Source: Candidatus Omnitrophota bacterium (GTDB lineage: Bacteria > Omnitrophota > Gorgyraeia > JACOVV01). Taken from it: a stretch of 7,114 nt of DNA. A program made the translations under genes and the position numbers. Below, one piece after another: positions 5,059 to 7,114 of this stretch. Numbering within the stretch: the first letter of the stretch is position 1; every line of letters begins with the position of its first letter. The notes beneath the pieces were generated by a model. It was not told the origin of the DNA, made no database searches, and worked only from the letters and a program-made list of their open reading frames with translations. The stretch spans positions 10,377 to 17,490 of the forward strand of contig JAHFFC010000006.1 of the NCBI GenBank assembly GCA_023248175.1. Direction: 5' to 3'.

Positions 5059-5926
5059 GAGGCCGATCTCGTTAAAGTCGGGCAGTGCGGTTGTCATAGG
5101 GTTAAAAGAGGCCGGCTGCGATGCAATTCCTCTGGATTTGAAAGACTCCATGACGGTGAGGGAAGAAATTGAACGAGCAGGACTAGACGTCGCCTTTATC
5201 GCCCTGCATGGCCATTTCGGCGAGGATGGTGGGATTCAAACCCTTCTTGACAAATTAGGAATTCCCTACACCGGTTCTTCTGCTGAAGCGAGCCGCAGAG
5301 CGATGGATAAAGTATCGTTTCGGAAGATCGTAACAGAGGCGAAAATCAGGATGCCGGAAGGAGCTGCTTTCAGTGAGGTGGAAGGTGGAAGGTCCTTTTC
5401 TCATGGACCTCCTTGGGTTGTCAAGCCAGCTATTGAAGGATCCAGTATCGGTGTTTCGATTGTAGATACCGAGGAAGAATTGCCAAAAGCGATAGAAAAC
5501 GCAGCTCGATATTCATCGTCAATCATGATCGAAGAATACATTAAAGGAAGGGAGATTACCGTTGGAATTCTTCAAGACCAAACCCTCCCGCCTATCGAGA
5601 TTGTTCCCAAAAACCGGTTTTATGACTACGAATCCAAGTATGGTGGCGGAACAGAGTATCTGATTCCCGCCAGGATCAGTGATTCCAAAAACCAGGAGGC
5701 GGGGAAAATAGGGTTGGCAGTGCATCAGTTGATTGGCTGTCTGAGTTTTTCACGAGTTGACATGATCCTAGGAAAGGATGGAGAACTCTATGTCTTGGAA
5801 GTGAACACAATTCCGGGATTTACCAACAAAAGCCTCCTTCCCAAAGCGGCGGCAGCGGCGGGGGTCTCTTTTAAAGAACTTTGCGTCAAAATTCTGGAAT
5901 CGGCATTGGTAGCCAAAAATGAGTAG
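4985..5926 (+). CDS. ddl: D-alanine:D-alanine ligase
   Basis: The 313-residue ATP-grasp enzyme makes D-Ala-D-Ala in the cytoplasm for the end of the stem peptide. The N-terminal domain shows GRVGVLMGGWSSERPISLKSG near 13-33 and HGHFGEDGGIQ near 75-85. The central domain has VVKPAIEGSSIGVS at 145-158 and EEYIKGREITVGIL near 183-196. The C-terminal domain has DYESKYGGG near 214-222, FSRVDMIL near 255-262 and LEVNTIPGF at 271-279, which holds the Mg and ATP ligands. The Tyr in YESKY agrees with D-Ala-D-Ala rather than D-Ala-D-lactate ligases, by family knowledge. About ten extra residues precede the usual start because the frame overlaps murB by 74 nt. A heptamer repeat lies in the linker near residues 131-137. 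The stop overlaps ftsQ by 8 nt. Confidence 0.94.
   Translation: MGSSLNWNSKSFGRVGVLMGGWSSERPISLKSGSAVVIGLKEAGCDAIPLDLKDSMTVREEIERAGLDVAFIALHGHFGEDGGIQTLLDKLGIPYTGSSAEASRRAMDKVSFRKIVTEAKIRMPEGAAFSEVEGGRSFSHGPPWVVKPAIEGSSIGVSIVDTEEELPKAIENAARYSSSIMIEEYIKGREITVGILQDQTLPPIEIVPKNRFYDYESKYGGGTEYLIPARISDSKNQEAGKIGLAVHQLIGCLSFSRVDMILGKDGELYVLEVNTIPGFTNKSLLPKAAAAAGVSFKELCVKILESALVAKNE
5376..5393 (+). repeat. Short heptamer array (GGTGGAA), about 2.6 copies, within ddl
   Basis: GGTGGAA at 5377-5383 and 5384-5390 is followed by GGT; the 7-nt period holds over 18 nt. It encodes EVEGGRS in the linker before the VVKP ATP-grasp strand, a position that varies in length between Ddl proteins. Loss of one unit would bring TAG at 5463 into frame. 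Confidence 0.65.
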
Positions 5927-6743
5927 GAAAAAACAGAAATCATCTTATCGTACCTATCGCAGAAGAAAAACCGTACAATTGGGAGCAGGCTTGAAATGGA
6001 TCGGTTCGAGTCTGACTCGTTTGGCTCCGGTGCTAGCAGGAGTGCTTCTAGTAGGGGTGGGGATTCGGGTTTGTTTCGGGCAAATTATCTTCTCCGATTA
6101 TTTCTGCGTGGATAATATGGAGATTTATCGCGATAACATTCCGTCCATTCTTGAGAATATCGAGAGCTACGGCATTCACTCGAAGACCTCAATTTATCAA
6201 GTCAATCTTCTTGGGCAGTTAAAACAGAAAATTCTGGCGAACCATCCCGAATTTCGCACGGTTGTCATCAAACGCGTTTTCCCAAACGCTTTGAAAGTTG
6301 AAATTGAGAGCCGTCGCCCCGTCGCGCAGATATTTTTAAAAAAATATTATCTCACTGACAAAGACGGCAGGATTCTTCCCTCTCCTAAGAACCTTCCTGA
6401 TCCGGAATTGCCGATCATTAAGGGATTGGAATTGGAAGTTGCCGATTTAAAGATAGGAAAAGAATATCAACTGGACCGTTTGCAAAAAGCCCTGGCGTTG
6501 ATTGAGGCAGTGGAGACAACGTTGGCCATTCATCTTTCCGACGTGACTTTCATTGATGTGTTGGACAATAAGAGCCTCGATTTCTATTTAAAAAGCGGGA
6601 TACAGGTGAAAATTGGCAAAGAAATGTTTCCTGAGAGGTTAAAGGTGTTGTCAAAAACTCTGGAACAACTGAACGTTCCTCAAGAACAGGTTCGTTACAT
6701 TGACTTGCGATTTGATGACCCGGTGATTGGACCCAAATCATAA
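5919..6743 (+). CDS. ftsQ: Cell division protein FtsQ (DivIB type)
   Basis: The 274-residue bitopic membrane protein connects early and late divisome proteins through FtsB and FtsL. The layout is typical. A very basic cytoplasmic tail (MSRKKQKSSYRTYRRRK) is followed by one membrane segment at about residues 35-56. A POTRA domain follows at about 60-133, with NHPEFRTVVIKRVFPNALKVEI as its last strands. The beta domain then includes YYLTDKDGRILP near 143-154 and ends with VRYIDLRFDDPVIG near 258-271, the usual FtsQ closing motif. Sequence conservation in this family is low, so the call rests on architecture, the closing motif and the ddl-ftsQ-ftsA context. ATG 5919 overlaps the ddl stop by 8 nt and has no clear Shine-Dalgarno, suggesting coupling to ddl. 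Confidence 0.9.
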   Translation: MSRKKQKSSYRTYRRRKTVQLGAGLKWIGSSLTRLAPVLAGVLLVGVGIRVCFGQIIFSDYFCVDNMEIYRDNIPSILENIESYGIHSKTSIYQVNLLGQLKQKILANHPEFRTVVIKRVFPNALKVEIESRRPVAQIFLKKYYLTDKDGRILPSPKNLPDPELPIIKGLELEVADLKIGKEYQLDRLQKALALIEAVETTLAIHLSDVTFIDVLDNKSLDFYLKSGIQVKIGKEMFPERLKVLSKTLEQLNVPQEQVRYIDLRFDDPVIGPKS

Positions 6744-6752
6744 AAAAATAAC

Positions 6753-6767
6753 CACAGAGGCACAGAG
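6753..6767 (+). repeat. CACAGAG-type repeat in the ftsQ-ftsA gap
   Basis: CACAGAG occurs at 6753-6759 and again at 6761-6767, inside AACCACAGAGGCACAGAG, and fills most of the 34-nt gap. From memory, ACCACAGAGGCACAGAG strings are a common dispersed intergenic repeat in several uncultivated and environmental bacteria; this has not been checked here. Confidence 0.55.
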
Positions 6768-6768
6768 T

Positions 6769-6774
6769 AGGGGA
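6769..6774 (+). promoter_or_regulatory. Shine-Dalgarno for ftsA
   Basis: AGGGGA lies 3 nt before ATG 6778, a short spacing. It abuts the CACAGAG repeat, whose own GAGG is too far upstream to be the main site. Confidence 0.45.
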
Positions 6775-6777
6775 AAT

Positions 6778-7114
6778 ATGGCATCTCGTTTAATCACAGG
6801 TCTTGATTTAGGTTCTACAAAAATTTGCGCGACCCAGGCAAAAGTGGAGAAAGACGGAAGGATCGTTTTACTCGGCTCCACGGCGGTCCCGTCGGGCGCT
6901 TTAGTCAAAGGGATTGTCCCTAGGCTGGAGCCGTTGGTTGCTGGAATTCGCAAGGTGGTTCATCAGCTCGAAGAAAAGACGGGGCAACGTTCTTACGCCG
7001 CTCTTTTCAATGTGAGCGGAGATTATTTATCGCTCCAGCAGAGTCAGAGCAGTCTCTTTTTATCGGAAAGGGGAGTTGAAATTTCTCCCAAAGACGTGGC
7101 TCGCGTGATTGGAT
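6778..7114 (+). CDS. ftsA: Cell division protein FtsA, N-terminal fragment
   Basis: The frame opens at ATG 6778 and runs off the window end after 112 complete codons without a stop. FtsA is the actin-like ATPase that tethers FtsZ filaments to the membrane and signals to the divisome. The fragment begins MASRLITGLDLGSTKICATQ, the phosphate-1 loop of the actin/Hsp70/FtsA fold. It then has VKGIVPRLEPLVAGIRKVV near 48-66, the usual G-x-I helix, and the start of subdomain 1C near YAALFNVSGDYLS and GVEISPKDVARVIG. Only the first quarter or so is present, so the membrane-targeting C-terminal helix cannot be assessed. Other actin-like proteins such as PilM are possible in principle, but the position after ftsQ makes FtsA by far the best call. 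Confidence 0.9.
   Translation, partial: MASRLITGLDLGSTKICATQAKVEKDGRIVLLGSTAVPSGALVKGIVPRLEPLVAGIRKVVHQLEEKTGQRSYAALFNVSGDYLSLQQSQSSLFLSERGVEISPKDVARVIG

Noticed and set aside
4927..5151. Minus-strand frame across the murB-ddl overlap
   Set aside because: It is an antisense shadow of two clear genes, with no Shine-Dalgarno or recognisable domain.
5391..5411. Small hairpin GGTCC / GGACC in ddl
   Set aside because: The arms are only 5-6 nt with a 9-10-nt loop inside coding sequence, which is expected by chance.
6738..6953. Minus-strand frame across the ftsA start
   Set aside because: The plus strand encodes the FtsA phosphate loop here and the antisense protein shows no family features.

Overview
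The window is one uninterrupted plus-strand stretch of a bacterial division and cell-wall (dcw) cluster. The order is murD (3' end) - ftsW - murG - murC - murB - ddl - ftsQ - ftsA (5' end). All genes point the same way and most overlap or nearly touch, so this looks like one long transcript whose promoter lies upstream of the window. I see no convincing internal promoter and no intrinsic terminator.

Together the genes cover three jobs. MurB, MurC and MurD make the UDP-MurNAc-peptide precursor, and Ddl supplies its terminal D-Ala-D-Ala. MurG adds GlcNAc to lipid I to make lipid II on the inner face of the membrane. FtsW polymerises septal glycan, FtsQ is the bitopic divisome scaffold, and FtsA is the actin-like anchor for FtsZ. 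The products are ordinary in kind and mostly ordinary in length; MurB is the exception.

The unusual content is repetitive DNA inserted into this essential operon. The murC-murB junction carries a GTGG-type hairpin and two inverted copies of a C/T-rich palindromic repeat. The second copy, plus a degenerate heptamer array, is translated as the N-terminus of MurB. A perfect heptamer array (CAGTCGT, 4.4 copies) lies inside murB, a shorter one (GGTGGAA, about 2.6 copies) lies inside ddl, and a CACAGAG-type repeat fills the ftsQ-ftsA gap. The two palindromic copies flank the murB ribosome-binding site and start codon and could pair with each other, so competing RNA folds are possible. The murB array has a 7-nt unit, so a one-unit slip would truncate MurB. 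A 22-codon reading frame with a near-ideal Shine-Dalgarno sits between murG and murC. The murB and ddl frames overlap by an unusually long 74 nt.

Organism (inference only): moderate GC, this gene order and intergenic repeats of this style recall uncultivated lineages such as Omnitrophota or related groups of the PVC/Elusimicrobia neighbourhood. Nothing in the window proves it. No tRNA, rRNA, CRISPR, transposase or other mobile-element gene is present. No gap between genes exceeds about 90 bases.
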